From: Desulfobacter vibrioformis DSM 8776
GTDB lineage: Bacteria; Desulfobacterota; Desulfobacteria; Desulfobacterales; Desulfobacteraceae
Direction of reading: 5' to 3'
Assembly: GCF_000745975.1 (NCBI RefSeq)
Contig: NZ_JQKJ01000014.1
Span: 1-64,000 of the forward strand
Length of the DNA stretch: 64,000 nt
The position numbers and the translations under genes are program-made. The notes beneath the pieces were generated by a model that was not told the DNA's origin, did no database searches, and worked only from the letters and a program-made list of their open reading frames with translations. Of the stretch, positions 31,536 to 41,657 are shown one piece after another (position 1 is the stretch's first letter; each line of letters starts with the position of its first letter).

Positions 31536-33053
31536 TTATTGCCCGGGGGTATATTTTTCTTTAATTGCAAAACGGTCGATGCCTCCTGCCGGCGTCAGGG
31601 GCAACTGATCAACAAACACAATGAATTTTGGTTTTTTGAAACCGGCAATCAGGGTGCCGGTATAGGCAATTAACTCTTTTTCTCCAACGGTGCAGCCACG
31701 GTTCAGGGTACACACGGCCTTGACGGCCTCTCCGAATTCCGCATCCGGTACGCCGAATACACATGCCTTGTCCACGGCCCCATGGCTGACAAGGGCATTT
31801 TCCACCTCTGCGGGAAATACGTTTTCCCCGCCAGGTTTAATCAATTCCTTTTCCGGCTTGCGGCCTTTGAAATAAAGGTATCCGTTTTCATCCAGCTGTC
31901 CCATGTCACCGGTATGGTGCCAGCCGTTTCTGAATGTAAAAGCATTAAGATCGTCGGCATTCCAGTATCCCTTAAATACCAGGGGGCCTTTGACAAGGAT
32001 TTCTCCGGTGGTGCCTGCTGGCAGGGCATTATCCAGATCATCTGCAACGACCATCCTGGCCAGGGGCGATACCCTGCCCGCTGATCCGGGCTGTTCAAAA
32101 ATGGGGGAAAACGTGATAAGGCCCGAGGTTTCAGTCTGTCCGTACATGATCCAGAATTTTGATCCTGTAACGGCTTCCCACTGTTCGGCGGTTTCCGGAT
32201 TTTCAAGGCCTGCGGCAATTTCAAGACTGGACAGATCAGGCGGCGTATCCTGGGATTGGATGCACGAAAGAATGCGGCCCAGAATCGGCGGGAAGGATCC
32301 GAAAATCGACACATTCTGTTCCCGGATCAGATCTATAGCGGATTGGGGGGAAAAGTGATCCATAATCACATTTTTTCCGCCGGCCATAAGCGTTCCAAGC
32401 CCGATATTCACCCCCATGATGTGAAACAGGGGTAAAATATTTAAATAGGCTTTTGTTTTGTCCAGACCATAGGCATGCATGAGTTGGAGATTGGCCAGGA
32501 TAAGGCCAGCCTGGCTGAGCACCGCCCCCCTTGGTTTACCCTGGACTGCTGCGGTGTGGATGATGATGTAGGCACGGTCCGGGTCTGAATCGGCGGCCAG
32601 TTCAACAGCACCCTGGGAATCTTGCGCATAAAGAGAAGAAAAGTTCTCCGCCAGATTGAAGCGGTGAACAATGCCGGGTCTGTCCTGGATCAGGGGCAGG
32701 ATTTTGCCTGTCATTTCGTTATCATAAATGACCATCTGTGGTGTGGTGTCATCAAGGGCATGGGCCAGTTCATCTTCGCCCAGACGCCGGTTAATGAGCA
32801 CGAGGCATAAGTTTAACGCAGAGCCGGCGGCAAACAGGTGAAAAAATGCCGGGTGGTTTTTGGCGACCACGGCCACACGGGTACCGGCAGCCAGATTGAG
32901 TTTTGCTATACCGCAGGTCAAACGGCAGGCATCGTCAAACAGTTCTGAATGGCTGCGGGTTTCACCGTTAAAATACAGAGCGCGTTCCTGGCCGTTCATC
33001 AGGGCGTTTCTGTGGAAAAAATCAAATATTGTCAGTTGGTGGGGCGTATTCAT
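31536..33053 (-). CDS. AMP-dependent acyl-CoA synthetase/ligase-like protein with divergent active-site motifs
   Basis: 505 residues of the ANL adenylating superfamily. The fold is clear from LPLFHIMGVNIGLGTLMAGG, the A5-type WIMYGQTETSGLITFSP, the A7/A8-type WHHTGDMGQLDENGYLYFKG-R-KPEKELIKPGGENVFPAEVE and a C-terminal domain. Two normally fixed motifs are altered. The phosphate-binding loop reads IIHTAAVQGKPRGAVLS instead of YTSGTTGxPKG. The C-terminal catalytic lysine region reads LPLTPAGGIDRFAIKEKY, with Gly where GK is expected. It may have shifted chemistry or use a nearby lysine. The ribosome binding site AAGGATAAG precedes ATG 33,053. It is monocistronic and divergent from the aroK-like gene. 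Confidence 0.82.
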   Translation of the reverse strand: MNTPHQLTIFDFFHRNALMNGQERALYFNGETRSHSELFDDACRLTCGIAKLNLAAGTRVAVVAKNHPAFFHLFAAGSALNLCLVLINRRLGEDELAHALDDTTPQMVIYDNEMTGKILPLIQDRPGIVHRFNLAENFSSLYAQDSQGAVELAADSDPDRAYIIIHTAAVQGKPRGAVLSQAGLILANLQLMHAYGLDKTKAYLNILPLFHIMGVNIGLGTLMAGGKNVIMDHFSPQSAIDLIREQNVSIFGSFPPILGRILSCIQSQDTPPDLSSLEIAAGLENPETAEQWEAVTGSKFWIMYGQTETSGLITFSPIFEQPGSAGRVSPLARMVVADDLDNALPAGTTGEILVKGPLVFKGYWNADDLNAFTFRNGWHHTGDMGQLDENGYLYFKGRKPEKELIKPGGENVFPAEVENALVSHGAVDKACVFGVPDAEFGEAVKAVCTLNRGCTVGEKELIAYTGTLIAGFKKPKFIVFVDQLPLTPAGGIDRFAIKEKYTPGQ

Positions 33054-33201
33054 GGTGCTTATCCTTAATTTTTACAAAATGACGCAAGCAAAAAAAACCG
33101 GTTACAGCTTCCCGGGTCAGCCGGGATCTGAAATTTTCTTCCCTTTAACTGTCATAAATTTAAATGTATTGTCAAAAAGATTATTGGACATTGGACAGAA
33201 C

Positions 33202-33723
33202 ATGGAAAAAATGATGCCCCAAAACCTGAGCGTTGCGTTAATAGGTATGCCGGCTGTTGGAAAAAGTACCGTAGGGGTGCTTCTGGCAAAACAGCTGGGA
33301 TATGACTTTCTGGATACGGACATTCTGATCCAGACAAAGGAAAACATGACCCTTGCCCAGATCATTGGAAAAAAGGGGGTTCAGGGCTTTCTGGACATTG
33401 AGGCCGGCCACCTGCTGGGCCTTGGCGGTAAACGCCGGGTCATTTCCACCGGAGGTTCAGTCATCTACCGGGAACAGGCCATGCGTCACCTGAAAAAAAT
33501 TGCCACGGTCATCTACCTGCATGCCGACCTGTCCACCCTTCTAACCCGGCTGTCCGATCTTGAAGCCAGGGGAGTTGCCATTGATCCGAACAGCAACATT
33601 GATGCGCTTTACAAAGAAAGAACGCCTTTGTACGATAAATTCTGCGACATCAAAATAGCATGTGGTCAAAAACTGCCGGGTCAGGTGGCTGCAGATATTG
33701 CCGTGGCATTAAGAGACTACTGA
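33202..33723 (+). CDS. aroK: Shikimate kinase-like protein
   Basis: 173 residues in the P-loop small-molecule kinase fold. It has the Walker A motif GMPAVGKSTVG, the substrate aspartates in LDTD, and the lid Arg in KERTPLYDKF. Two shikimate-binding features differ from standard AroK: the FRxxE arginine is replaced (FLDIE) and the GGG loop reads STGGSV. It may still be AroK or may act on another substrate. The first ATG (33,202) was used; ATGs at 33,211 and 33,214 are also possible and no strong ribosome binding site decides. It overlaps the convergent DUF945 gene by 7 bp. Confidence 0.75.
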   Translation: MEKMMPQNLSVALIGMPAVGKSTVGVLLAKQLGYDFLDTDILIQTKENMTLAQIIGKKGVQGFLDIEAGHLLGLGGKRRVISTGGSVIYREQAMRHLKKIATVIYLHADLSTLLTRLSDLEARGVAIDPNSNIDALYKERTPLYDKFCDIKIACGQKLPGQVAADIAVALRDY

Positions 33724-35048
33724 TTCAGTACCACCGGGTTCCCGTTGAGAAACAGTTTCTCTTCCTTGATGTGCATATCAAGGGACAAAAGATCGTCTTT
33801 AATAACGAAAAGTCCGGTGGCCATTCCCGGGAACAGCGGTTCAGTCAGATTAGGGATTCCGCCTGCAAGGGCATAGGGCAGACTGAGTTGGGCATCCAGA
33901 TCAAAAAAAGCAAACATCATGTCCGGCTGCATGGCAAAAATAAAAAAATTAGAGGGGGCCAGGTCCTTTTTCAGACTGATGTCCAGTCCCCCGGTTACCG
34001 TTCCCTCGGGCAGGTCTATATCAAGGCCGGAGATTTCCATGCCCAGCCCTTTTTTAAGCAACCCATCAAGCGCGGACATGAGCTGTGGCGTGTTCCGGGC
34101 CATTTCATCCTTTAATATTCTCTGGAAATCACCGGGATTTCCGCCTGTTTTTTCAAGGCGTTGGCCGGCCTGGGTCATCATATCCGAATACAGGAGTATG
34201 CCCTGTTCAAAGGCTGCCGTATCCATCTGTTTCAACTTAAGGGTGGCAGCCCAGTCAGACAAAGGCTTGCCGCCCAGTGCAATGCGGTCCACATGAAAAT
34301 CCATGGCCATGGTCACTGTTTTTTTATCCTCGGACGCACTTGTATCAAAGTTCAAGGTAAGGCCTGAGAGATCTACAGGATTTGATTTCCCGTCATTTAT
34401 GTTCAGCTGTTCCAGTGAAAATGTATTTTTCCCGGCCCATATCATGTCCGTAAGCTGGTACAGATCAGATGTAAAATCGACCGGACCCATCACAAATTCA
34501 CTGCCCTGGGACAATCCTTCCCACCGGCCTTTTGCATCCAGTGTCTCAAATCCCCTTCCCGTGGAAACGTCAAGATCCAGGGTATGAACATCAATCTGTT
34601 TCCCCTTATCTTCAGTGGAAAAGGCGTCCAGATGTATTGTGGAATCCATGGTGCCTGCAAGGGAAAACCGGGTCTGGATGGACAACGGATCTTTGCCGTT
34701 CAAACGGGTGTTCACCCACTGCATGTACCAGGGATTTTCTTCACAACTTGTTTGTGAAGTCACACTGAAAAACCCGTGGGTTCCCTGGGTTACCAGTACC
34801 AGCTGTGCGGTATCGCTTCCGGGGAAACCACCGGGATTCTCAATGCACCACTTGACACGGGAAGAAAACAGTCCCCGGTCATAGTCGACAATTTTTATCC
34901 TAGGACTTGTCCGGGCTTTGACCGCTTTGTTATTGTTCTCCTCAACAGCTGATTTAATCGTACGTTCCATGATGATGCCGTTGGCAATGGGCAGGCCGGC
35001 GCCACAAACAACAGCCAGGCCGATTAAAACGATTAACAATTTTTTCAT
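33717..35048 (-). CDS. DUF945 (YdgA-like) family protein
   Basis: 443 residues with an N-terminal membrane anchor or signal (KKLLIVLIGLAVVCGAGLPI) and a large beta-rich extracytoplasmic body. DUF945 features are SPRIKIVDYDRGLFSSRVKW near residues 48-67, paired strands through the middle and a helix around QAGQRLEKTGG. The role of the family is not known; some members affect motility or the envelope. It is the last gene of the lon-rlpA-gmhB-recD2 chain and overlaps recD2 by 4 bp. Confidence 0.82.
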   Translation of the reverse strand: MKKLLIVLIGLAVVCGAGLPIANGIIMERTIKSAVEENNNKAVKARTSPRIKIVDYDRGLFSSRVKWCIENPGGFPGSDTAQLVLVTQGTHGFFSVTSQTSCEENPWYMQWVNTRLNGKDPLSIQTRFSLAGTMDSTIHLDAFSTEDKGKQIDVHTLDLDVSTGRGFETLDAKGRWEGLSQGSEFVMGPVDFTSDLYQLTDMIWAGKNTFSLEQLNINDGKSNPVDLSGLTLNFDTSASEDKKTVTMAMDFHVDRIALGGKPLSDWAATLKLKQMDTAAFEQGILLYSDMMTQAGQRLEKTGGNPGDFQRILKDEMARNTPQLMSALDGLLKKGLGMEISGLDIDLPEGTVTGGLDISLKKDLAPSNFFIFAMQPDMMFAFFDLDAQLSLPYALAGGIPNLTEPLFPGMATGLFVIKDDLLSLDMHIKEEKLFLNGNPVVLNQ

Positions 35049-37186
35049 AAGTTTTCCTTTAGACGGTTTTTCAGTCCGGACCGCCGCAACGCGGTCCTGT
35101 TATTGTCAAATGCCGTTTTAAAGGCCCGGGTGGATCCCACAATAATGACAAGAAACCTTCCCCGGGTCATGGCCGTATAGAGCAGATTTCTCTGAAGAAG
35201 CGGGAAATGGGCTGTGGTCAGGGCAATGATAACCGCATCATATTCCGAACCTTGGGATTTATGAACGGAGATCGCATAGGCCAGGGTCAGCTCGTCCAGT
35301 TCCGGCAGATCATAGGGCACGATCCGGCCCTCGTAATCCACGAGTACCTGGCCCATGGAATCATCCGCCTCGATCACCCGCCCGATATCTCCGTTAAACA
35401 CCTCTTTTTCATAATTGTTTTTCAGGTGCATGACCTTATCACCGGTCTTAAAGGTGTGGCCATGGGACTTAATGCCGCCTGGTTTGTCATTTAAAACCGC
35501 CTGAAGCCGCTGGTTCAGGCTGATGGTGCCGGCCTCGCCCCTGTGCATAGGGGTAAGCACCTGGGTTTCCCGGATCTGGGGAAAGGCCTTTGGAATTCTC
35601 AGGGCGCACAATTCGCAGATGGTGTCTGCCACACGTGCCGGTGTGCTGGTTTCAATAAAATAAAACTGGGAGTACTGGTCCGCAGGTCCTGATTTTATGT
35701 CCGGCATCTGCCCGTTTCGGATACTGTGGGCATGCATGACAATGGGACTTTTCCGGGCCTGGCGGAAAATCCGGGTCAAGGGAAACACGGCCACCTGTGC
35801 CGAATCAATAATATCGGACAACACATTCCCCGGTCCCACAGAGGGCAGCTGAAAGGTGTCCCCCACCAGAATCAGTCCGGCCCCGGCCGGCAGGGCCTCG
35901 GCCAGGCGGTACATGAGCAGGGTGTCCACCATGGAAGCCTCATCCACCACCAGAAGATCCAGATCCAGAGGATTGGTGAAATCATGTTCAAAGGACTCAG
36001 TGTCCTGGTTAAAGCCCAGAAGTTTGTGAAGGGTTTTGGCCCCTTGCCCGGTCACCTCGGCCAGACGCCGGGCTGCCCGCCCTGTGGGTGCGGCAAGCAT
36101 GACCTTCAGGCGAAGCGTTTTAAACACAACGCACAATGCCTTTATAAGGGTCGTCTTCCCTGTACCGGGACCGCCGGTGATAATGGAAATTTTCTGGCCC
36201 ATAATCCGGACCACCACATCCAGCTGCTCTTCGGACAACTGAACAGCCATGGCCGAGAGCACCTGGGTCCGGATTAAATCTTCATCAACGCGAAAATCAG
36301 GGTTGGGCATGGATAACAGCGCCTTGATCCGCCGGGAAATGCCGTGTTCCGCCTTATGTAAAAACGCAAGATACACCCTGCCCTTTTCAAGCACCACCTC
36401 GTTATCTTGTTCCAGATTTCCAAGGGCATCGGAAAACAGTTCTGCAGACACGTCAGCCCTTTGGGCACAGGCCCGGATCAGGTCTTCTTTTTCTTCAAAC
36501 ACATGGCCGTTCTGCTCCAGGTCCAGCAGACGGCAGATCAGACAGGCTTTCAGCCTTTTTTCAGCCTCTTTTTCTGTACCCAGCTCCCTTGCCAGTTCAT
36601 CCACGGCGGCAAAACCAATGCCGGGAATGTCCCGGGCAATGCGAAAAGGATCCTGGGTCAACACTTCCAGGGCGTGGTTTCCATACGTTTTAAGGATGGC
36701 TGCGGCCTTGGCCGAATCAATGCGGGTGCCCTGGAGCATCTCCATGACCCGCCGCACGGAATGGTGGGCATTCCAGGCCGTTTCAATCATTTTCTGCTTG
36801 ATCTTGCCGATCCCGTAAACATCAAGAAGCTGATCCGGATCATTCTCAATGATCTCCAAGGTCTGTTCCCCAAAGGTATCCACAATTTTGTCGGCCAGGT
36901 CCTGGTTAATGCCGGGAATGATGCCTGAGCTCAGGTATTTTCGAATCCCCGCCAGGGTGGAGGGCAGGGTCACCTCAAAGGAGGCGGCCTTAAACTGCTC
37001 CCCGTATTTAGGGTGACTGATCCATGTGCCTTTAAGTTTAAGTTGCTCCCCCTGGGCCACCCCGGGCAGATGCCCCACCACGGTGATGGCATCGGCCACC
37101 TTGGGAACTGCCACACGGCACACCGTGTAATGATTTTCCGAATTTTGGAATGTAATCCGGGACAGGGTTCCGCTGATAGTAATCAT
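35045..37186 (-). CDS. recD2: RecD2-type ATP-dependent DNA helicase
   Basis: Superfamily 1B 5'-3' helicase of the RecBC-independent RecD2 group. 713 residues: an N-terminal OB-like domain (MITISGTLSRITFQNSENHY), tandem HhH region (YGIGKIKQKMIETAW), then motif I GGPGTGKTTLIKALC, motif II LLVVDEASMVDTLLMYRL, motif III LILVGDTFQLPSVGPG and C-terminal motif VI YAISVHKSQGSEYDAVII. It overlaps gmhB (ATGA) and the DUF945 gene by 4 bp each, so these genes are co-transcribed. Confidence 0.95.
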   Translation of the reverse strand: MITISGTLSRITFQNSENHYTVCRVAVPKVADAITVVGHLPGVAQGEQLKLKGTWISHPKYGEQFKAASFEVTLPSTLAGIRKYLSSGIIPGINQDLADKIVDTFGEQTLEIIENDPDQLLDVYGIGKIKQKMIETAWNAHHSVRRVMEMLQGTRIDSAKAAAILKTYGNHALEVLTQDPFRIARDIPGIGFAAVDELARELGTEKEAEKRLKACLICRLLDLEQNGHVFEEKEDLIRACAQRADVSAELFSDALGNLEQDNEVVLEKGRVYLAFLHKAEHGISRRIKALLSMPNPDFRVDEDLIRTQVLSAMAVQLSEEQLDVVVRIMGQKISIITGGPGTGKTTLIKALCVVFKTLRLKVMLAAPTGRAARRLAEVTGQGAKTLHKLLGFNQDTESFEHDFTNPLDLDLLVVDEASMVDTLLMYRLAEALPAGAGLILVGDTFQLPSVGPGNVLSDIIDSAQVAVFPLTRIFRQARKSPIVMHAHSIRNGQMPDIKSGPADQYSQFYFIETSTPARVADTICELCALRIPKAFPQIRETQVLTPMHRGEAGTISLNQRLQAVLNDKPGGIKSHGHTFKTGDKVMHLKNNYEKEVFNGDIGRVIEADDSMGQVLVDYEGRIVPYDLPELDELTLAYAISVHKSQGSEYDAVIIALTTAHFPLLQRNLLYTAMTRGRFLVIIVGSTRAFKTAFDNNRTALRRSGLKNRLKENL

Positions 37187-37758
37187 GACACCATGTCATC
37201 GGGTGAAAAATTAGCGGTTATCCAACAGGCAGCCTCGTAAAGATCCCTGGCAAGAAAATCCGGTGCAAGGCTTTTTTTTTTCAAAGCGGCCAGGGCCTTT
37301 TCCCAGTTGCCGGTCTTAACCAGAAGGGTTGCGGCGCACCCGGCATTTTTGCCGCACTCAATATCTTTGGCAGAATCCCCTACCATGATGGCTTTATTCA
37401 AATCAATGCCATGGCGGTCCACGGCCTGAAGAATCATTCCGGGCTTAGGCTTTCGACAGCCGCACCCCTGGTCCGGGACATGGGGGCAGAAAAATATATC
37501 CTTGATCCGGCCACCGGCCTGTTCCACCCCATGGGTCATTTTTTTAAAAATGGCATCAAGGGTTCGGCCGGAGATCATGCCGCGGCCCACAGCCGATTGA
37601 TTGGTAATCAGAATCACCTGAAAACCTTTGACGTTCAAAAGGGCAATGGCGTCCGGGCTTTTGGGGATAAAATGGAATTCGGCCGGTTGTTTGATATAAG
37701 CGTCGGAATCATGGTTGATCACCCCGTCCCGGTCCAGAAAAACAGTATATCCCGTCAT
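37183..37758 (-). CDS. gmhB: D-glycero-D-manno-heptose 1,7-bisphosphate 7-phosphatase
   Basis: HAD-family phosphatase in ADP-heptose synthesis for lipopolysaccharide core. It has motif I FLDRDGVINHDSDAYI, motif II ITNQSAVGRG, the zinc-binding insert CPHVPDQGCGCRKPKPGM (Cys-x-His, Cys-x-Cys) and motif IV VGDSAKDIECGKNAG. 191 residues, normal. The start at 37,758 is supported by GGGAGAC; the longer reading lacks a site. The zinc insert distinguishes it from HisB-N, although histidinol-phosphate phosphatases of this type exist. Confidence 0.93.
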   Translation of the reverse strand: MTGYTVFLDRDGVINHDSDAYIKQPAEFHFIPKSPDAIALLNVKGFQVILITNQSAVGRGMISGRTLDAIFKKMTHGVEQAGGRIKDIFFCPHVPDQGCGCRKPKPGMILQAVDRHGIDLNKAIMVGDSAKDIECGKNAGCAATLLVKTGNWEKALAALKKKSLAPDFLARDLYEAACWITANFSPDDMVS

Positions 37759-37780
37759 TGTCTCCCGGCTTTTCCCGCCC

Positions 37781-38578
37781 TTAGTCTTCGGCCACGGCAA
37801 AGGCATACCCAAAGCCTTCCCCGGCCATCAGCCTTTCGCTGAACATCACGGCATCATTGAGGTTGTTGAATTTACCGATCCTCACCCGGTAAAACCGTCC
37901 CCGGTCATCCTCATAGGGAACAATATGGGCATTAAGATAGTCCCTGGACAACTTGATCCGGTATTGATCCGCATTGGTCCTCACCTTGAACGCCCCCACC
38001 TGCACCGTAAAATTACCTTTCCAGTAATCCACGGGGGTAAAGTTCACAGGGGTATGGTCTTTCTTGGAATAGGCTGTGGCCTTTCCAAGGGCTGTCACCT
38101 TTACCCGGGCTGTGCCGGGTTCCACGATGCCCATGCGCTGGGCCGCGTTATAGGACAAATCAATGATCCTGCCGGCCACAAAGGGCCCCCGGTCATTGAT
38201 GCGCACCGTGATCTGCCGGCCGTTCTCCAGGTTCTCAACACTGACCCATGTGTTCATGGGAAGGGTTTTGTGGGCTGCGGTCATGGCGTACATGTTGTAA
38301 ATTTCACCGTTGGATGTTTTCCGGCCGTGGAACTTTCTGCCATACCAGGATGCCCGTCCCTTTTCCACATACCCGTTGGCCGAGGCCATGGGATAATAGT
38401 GTTTTCCTGCAATGCGATAGGGGCGCTGGGTGGCTTCGGTTCCGCTGTACGGCTTATCCGCAGATCTTCTGTCGCCGGAATTATAGGTTCCGGCACCGCA
38501 TCCGGCAACGGCAACCGCAAGGCAGAAAAGAAGAGCCGGCATTAATGTTCGGATCAGATAATTCATATAAGGTGCCAT
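37781..38578 (-). CDS. rlpA: RlpA-type lipoprotein: DPBB plus SPOR domain
   Basis: Outer-membrane lipoprotein of the septal-ring lytic transglycosylase type, acting on peptidoglycan without stem peptides. 265 residues. The N-terminal lipobox is VAGC. The DPBB domain includes GRASWYGRKFHGRKTSNGE, AAHKTLPMNTWV and RINDRGPFVAGRIIDLSYNA with the catalytic Asp. The C-terminal SPOR domain covers roughly residues 180-262 (FTVQVGAFKVRTNADQY). It starts 4 bp after the lon stop. A start at 38,566 is also possible. Confidence 0.94.
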   Translation of the reverse strand: MAPYMNYLIRTLMPALLFCLAVAVAGCGAGTYNSGDRRSADKPYSGTEATQRPYRIAGKHYYPMASANGYVEKGRASWYGRKFHGRKTSNGEIYNMYAMTAAHKTLPMNTWVSVENLENGRQITVRINDRGPFVAGRIIDLSYNAAQRMGIVEPGTARVKVTALGKATAYSKKDHTPVNFTPVDYWKGNFTVQVGAFKVRTNADQYRIKLSRDYLNAHIVPYEDDRGRFYRVRIGKFNNLNDAVMFSERLMAGEGFGYAFAVAED

Positions 38579-38581
38579 TTT

Positions 38582-40933
38582 TTATTCCAGGGCCATATTA
38601 AGGACTTCTTCCATTTTATCGGTAAAAAAGAAAGTCATGGTGGATTTAATATGTCCAGGAATATCTTCCATATCTTTTCCATTCCAAAGCGGCAGGATCA
38701 AAGACCGGATACCGGCCCTGTGAGCCGCAATCACCTTATCCTTGATGCCTCCCACAGGCAGAACCTCACCCCTGAGGGTGATCTCTCCGGTCATGGCCAG
38801 ACGGGATTTCACTTTCCTTTTGATGATCAGGGAGGCAAGGGCCGCAAGCATGGTCACCCCGGCAGAGGGGCCGTCCTTGGGAATGGAGCCTTCGGGCACA
38901 TGAATGTGGATATCATGGGTATCAAAAAAGGTGTCATCTACAGCCAGCCGGTCGGCATTGGACCGGATAAAACTTAACGCAGTTGACGCGGATTCCTTCA
39001 TGACATCCCCAAGCTGTCCGGTGAGCGTCAGCCCCTTTCCCCCTTTCATGGCCACAGCCTCCACAAAAAGCACCTCACCGCCCACAGGGGTCCAGGCAAG
39101 GCCGATTGCCACGCCCGGCGCGTTGATTCGGGTGGCCAAATCCGGCATGTTTTGAATGGGGCCCAGGTATTCGGAGATTTCTTTCCGGCCAATGGTCAGA
39201 TTTTCCACCTGGTCTTCGGCGATTTTAGCGGCAACCCCCCGGCATACGGCCCCGATCTGACGTTCCAGGTTGCGTAAACCTGATTCCCTGGTATATCCGG
39301 AAATAATCTGTTTGACCGCGCCTGGGGTTATTTTGATCTGGCCGGAATTGATGCCGTTGGCCTCCCGCTGTTTAGGGATGATATACCGGGTGGCGATTTT
39401 TAGCTTTTCTTCTTCGGTATACCCGGTAAGCTCAAGCACCTCCATTCTGTCCCGCAGGGGGGGAGGGATGGTGTGCAGCACATTGGCCGTGGTCAGAAAC
39501 ATGACATCGGACAAATCAAAGGGCACATCCAGGTAGTGGTCAACAAAATTGCTGTTCTGTTCCGGATCAAGGACTTCAAGCAGGGCCGATGAGGGATCTC
39601 CGTGGTAGGAGGAGCTGACCTTATCAATCTCATCCAGCATGAATACGGGATTTTTTTTACCGGCAGATCTTAACTGCTGGATAATCCGGCCCGGCATGGC
39701 CCCCACATAGGTCCGCCGGTGCCCCCGGATTTCTGCTTCATCCCGGACTCCGCCCAGGGCAATGCGGACAAATTCCCGGCCCAGGGCCCTGGCAATGGAT
39801 TTTCCCAGGGAGGTTTTCCCGGTGCCGGGAGGTCCTGCAAAGCACAGAATCGGGCCTTTTGAGTCTTTTTTGAGTTTACGCACGGCCAGGAACTCCAATA
39901 TCCGCTTTTTGGGTTTTTCAAGGCCGTAATGGTCCTGGTCCAGAATCTTTCTGGCCTCGGCAATATTCAGCCGGTCTTCGGCATATTCGTTCCAGGGCAA
40001 AGAGGTCAGCCAGTCAAGATAGGTGGATGACACCACATATTCGGAGGATGAGGGGGGCATCCTTGCAAGACGTTCCAGCTCGCGCGTGGCTTCTTTTGCG
40101 GCCTGTTCCGGCATGGGATTGTCCCTGACCAGTGTTCGGTATTCCCGGATCTCCACTGCTTCCAGATCAGTTTCCCCAAGCTCTTCTTTAATTGCTTTGA
40201 GCTGCCGGCGCAGGTAATATTCACGCTGGCGCTTATCCATGTCCTCCCGGACCTGATTTTGAATTTTGGAACCCATTTCAAGAATATCAAGCTGGTCATT
40301 GACCAGGCGGGTGACCTTTTTCAGGCGGCGATTCACATCAGTCAGCTCAAGGACCTTCTGCTTTTCATTAACAGGGGCATTAATGGTGGAGGCCACCATG
40401 TCCGCAAGGGCGCTGGGCTCCTGCAACGTCTTGACCATCTGCCCCATTTCCACAGGCAGCCCCGGCGAAAGCTTCACGATTTTTTCGTACTGCTCAACAA
40501 TGTTGGTCATCAGGGCCCGGTTTTCTTTGTTCCTGTCATCGTTACGGCTTTTGAGTACTGAAATTCTGGCATGCATATAATCCCGGTTTTTCAGGTACTC
40601 CACCACCTTGAACCGGTTCAGGCCCTGGATCAGCAGCTGGGCTTTTTCATCTTCCATCTTGGACATTTTAAGAATTACGGAGACAGTACCAATGCGGCAC
40701 AGGTCATCGGCAGTGTGCCTGGAATCAATGTCCGAACGTTTTGACAGCAGAAGGCCGAGCATACGGTTTCCGGACATGGCATCGTCAATCAGATCAATGG
40801 CCTCTTTCCGGATCAAAACCAGGGGCAGCACCATTTTGGGAAACAGATTGGTATCCACTATGGGAAGAATGGGCAGTTCGTCAGGTATGTCGTCAGTAGT
40901 GATGGGGACGGAGGGATGGTTTAATTCATCCAT
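38582..40933 (-). CDS. lon: ATP-dependent protease Lon
   Basis: 783 residues. The N-terminal LonN domain begins at about residue 20 ([20 protein letters not shown]). The AAA+ domain has Walker [18 protein letters not shown] and Walker [18 protein letters not shown]. The C-terminal protease domain shows [12 protein letters not shown] with the catalytic Ser and [15 protein letters not shown] with the catalytic Lys. It lies 101 bp downstream of hsp20, a natural stress pairing, and heads a tight chain with rlpA, gmhB, recD2 and the DUF945 gene. Confidence 0.98.
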   Translation of the reverse strand: MDELNHPSVPITTDDIPDELPILPIVDTNLFPKMVLPLVLIRKEAIDLIDDAMSGNRMLGLLLSKRSDIDSRHTADDLCRIGTVSVILKMSKMEDEKAQLLIQGLNRFKVVEYLKNRDYMHARISVLKSRNDDRNKENRALMTNIVEQYEKIVKLSPGLPVEMGQMVKTLQEPSALADMVASTINAPVNEKQKVLELTDVNRRLKKVTRLVNDQLDILEMGSKIQNQVREDMDKRQREYYLRRQLKAIKEELGETDLEAVEIREYRTLVRDNPMPEQAAKEATRELERLARMPPSSSEYVVSSTYLDWLTSLPWNEYAEDRLNIAEARKILDQDHYGLEKPKKRILEFLAVRKLKKDSKGPILCFAGPPGTGKTSLGKSIARALGREFVRIALGGVRDEAEIRGHRRTYVGAMPGRIIQQLRSAGKKNPVFMLDEIDKVSSSYHGDPSSALLEVLDPEQNSNFVDHYLDVPFDLSDVMFLTTANVLHTIPPPLRDRMEVLELTGYTEEEKLKIATRYIIPKQREANGINSGQIKITPGAVKQIISGYTRESGLRNLERQIGAVCRGVAAKIAEDQVENLTIGRKEISEYLGPIQNMPDLATRINAPGVAIGLAWTPVGGEVLFVEAVAMKGGKGLTLTGQLGDVMKESASTALSFIRSNADRLAVDDTFFDTHDIHIHVPEGSIPKDGPSAGVTMLAALASLIIKRKVKSRLAMTGEITLRGEVLPVGGIKDKVIAAHRAGIRSLILPLWNGKDMEDIPGHIKSTMTFFFTDKMEEVLNMALE

Positions 40934-41034
40934 TCGTTTTCCTTTTTTATATACAATCGCCTAATCCGTTGGCTTTTTTCATCTCTTTCGGGTTGCATAC
41001 CCGGGCATCAATAAACCCGGTCATCCCATGGTTG

Positions 41035-41487
41035 TTATAAAAAATCAATGGGCATTTTCTGTTCCGGCGCATAATTCTTCTTGAGCTGTTTCCCTAATTT
41101 CAGCTCAAGAAACCCATTGGAATATGAAGCAGACACGTTTTCCATGTCAATGACACTGGGCAGATAAAGAACCCGCTCAAACCGGCCGAACTGAATTTCA
41201 GCAAGCCTGTAGGTGGCGGTGGGATCCGGCTGGCTGCTTTTACGCACCCCGGAAATCTTTACGGCCTTGTCCGAGAGTTCAACAACCATATTCTCCTGAC
41301 GAACGCCTGCCATTTCCGCCTGGATAATAATTTTATCCCGGGTTTCAAAAATATCCATCTGGGGTCTCCAGACCCGTTTTGAAAAACAGAACATGGGATT
41401 AACGGATTGAAACATCTCTTCAAAAGACTTCTCTTCTGTGGCTGGTGCTTCAATATGATTCCCAAATCGAATCTCTATCTGTTCCAT
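41035..41487 (-). CDS. Small heat-shock protein, Hsp20/alpha-crystallin family
   Basis: ATP-independent holdase. 150 residues with the alpha-crystallin domain at about residues 38-140: RVWRPQMDIFETRDKIIIQA, ELSDKAVKISGVRK, and the typical SASYSNGFLELKLGKQLKKN in place of the GxLTxxxPK strand. AGGAGCATTTT precedes the start. It is upstream of and co-oriented with lon; the 101-bp gap may or may not hold a promoter. No CIRCE element or evident sigma32 box was found. Confidence 0.95.
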   Translation of the reverse strand: MEQIEIRFGNHIEAPATEEKSFEEMFQSVNPMFCFSKRVWRPQMDIFETRDKIIIQAEMAGVRQENMVVELSDKAVKISGVRKSSQPDPTATYRLAEIQFGRFERVLYLPSVIDMENVSASYSNGFLELKLGKQLKKNYAPEQKMPIDFL

Positions 41488-41597
41488 AAAATGCTCCTGA
41501 TAATGGGAACGGAACCACCCTGAATGCTGTTAACCTGTACCTTAATCAATTTTGTCAGGTTACCATCTGGCAGAAATGTTGTAAAGCGCTATAAAAA

Positions 41598-41627
41598 TTG
41601 ACGAACCCTTGGGTTATCTGATAAATA
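41598..41627 (+). promoter_or_regulatory. Candidate promoter for lnt-prfB
   Basis: TTGACG (41,598-41,603), 18-bp spacer, TAAATA (41,622-41,627). The lnt ATG is 30 bp downstream. It is a moderate match in an otherwise empty gap between divergent hsp20 and lnt. Confidence 0.4.
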
Positions 41628-41657
41628 TACCGAAATCTTTAATTGAGGCCACCCAAA

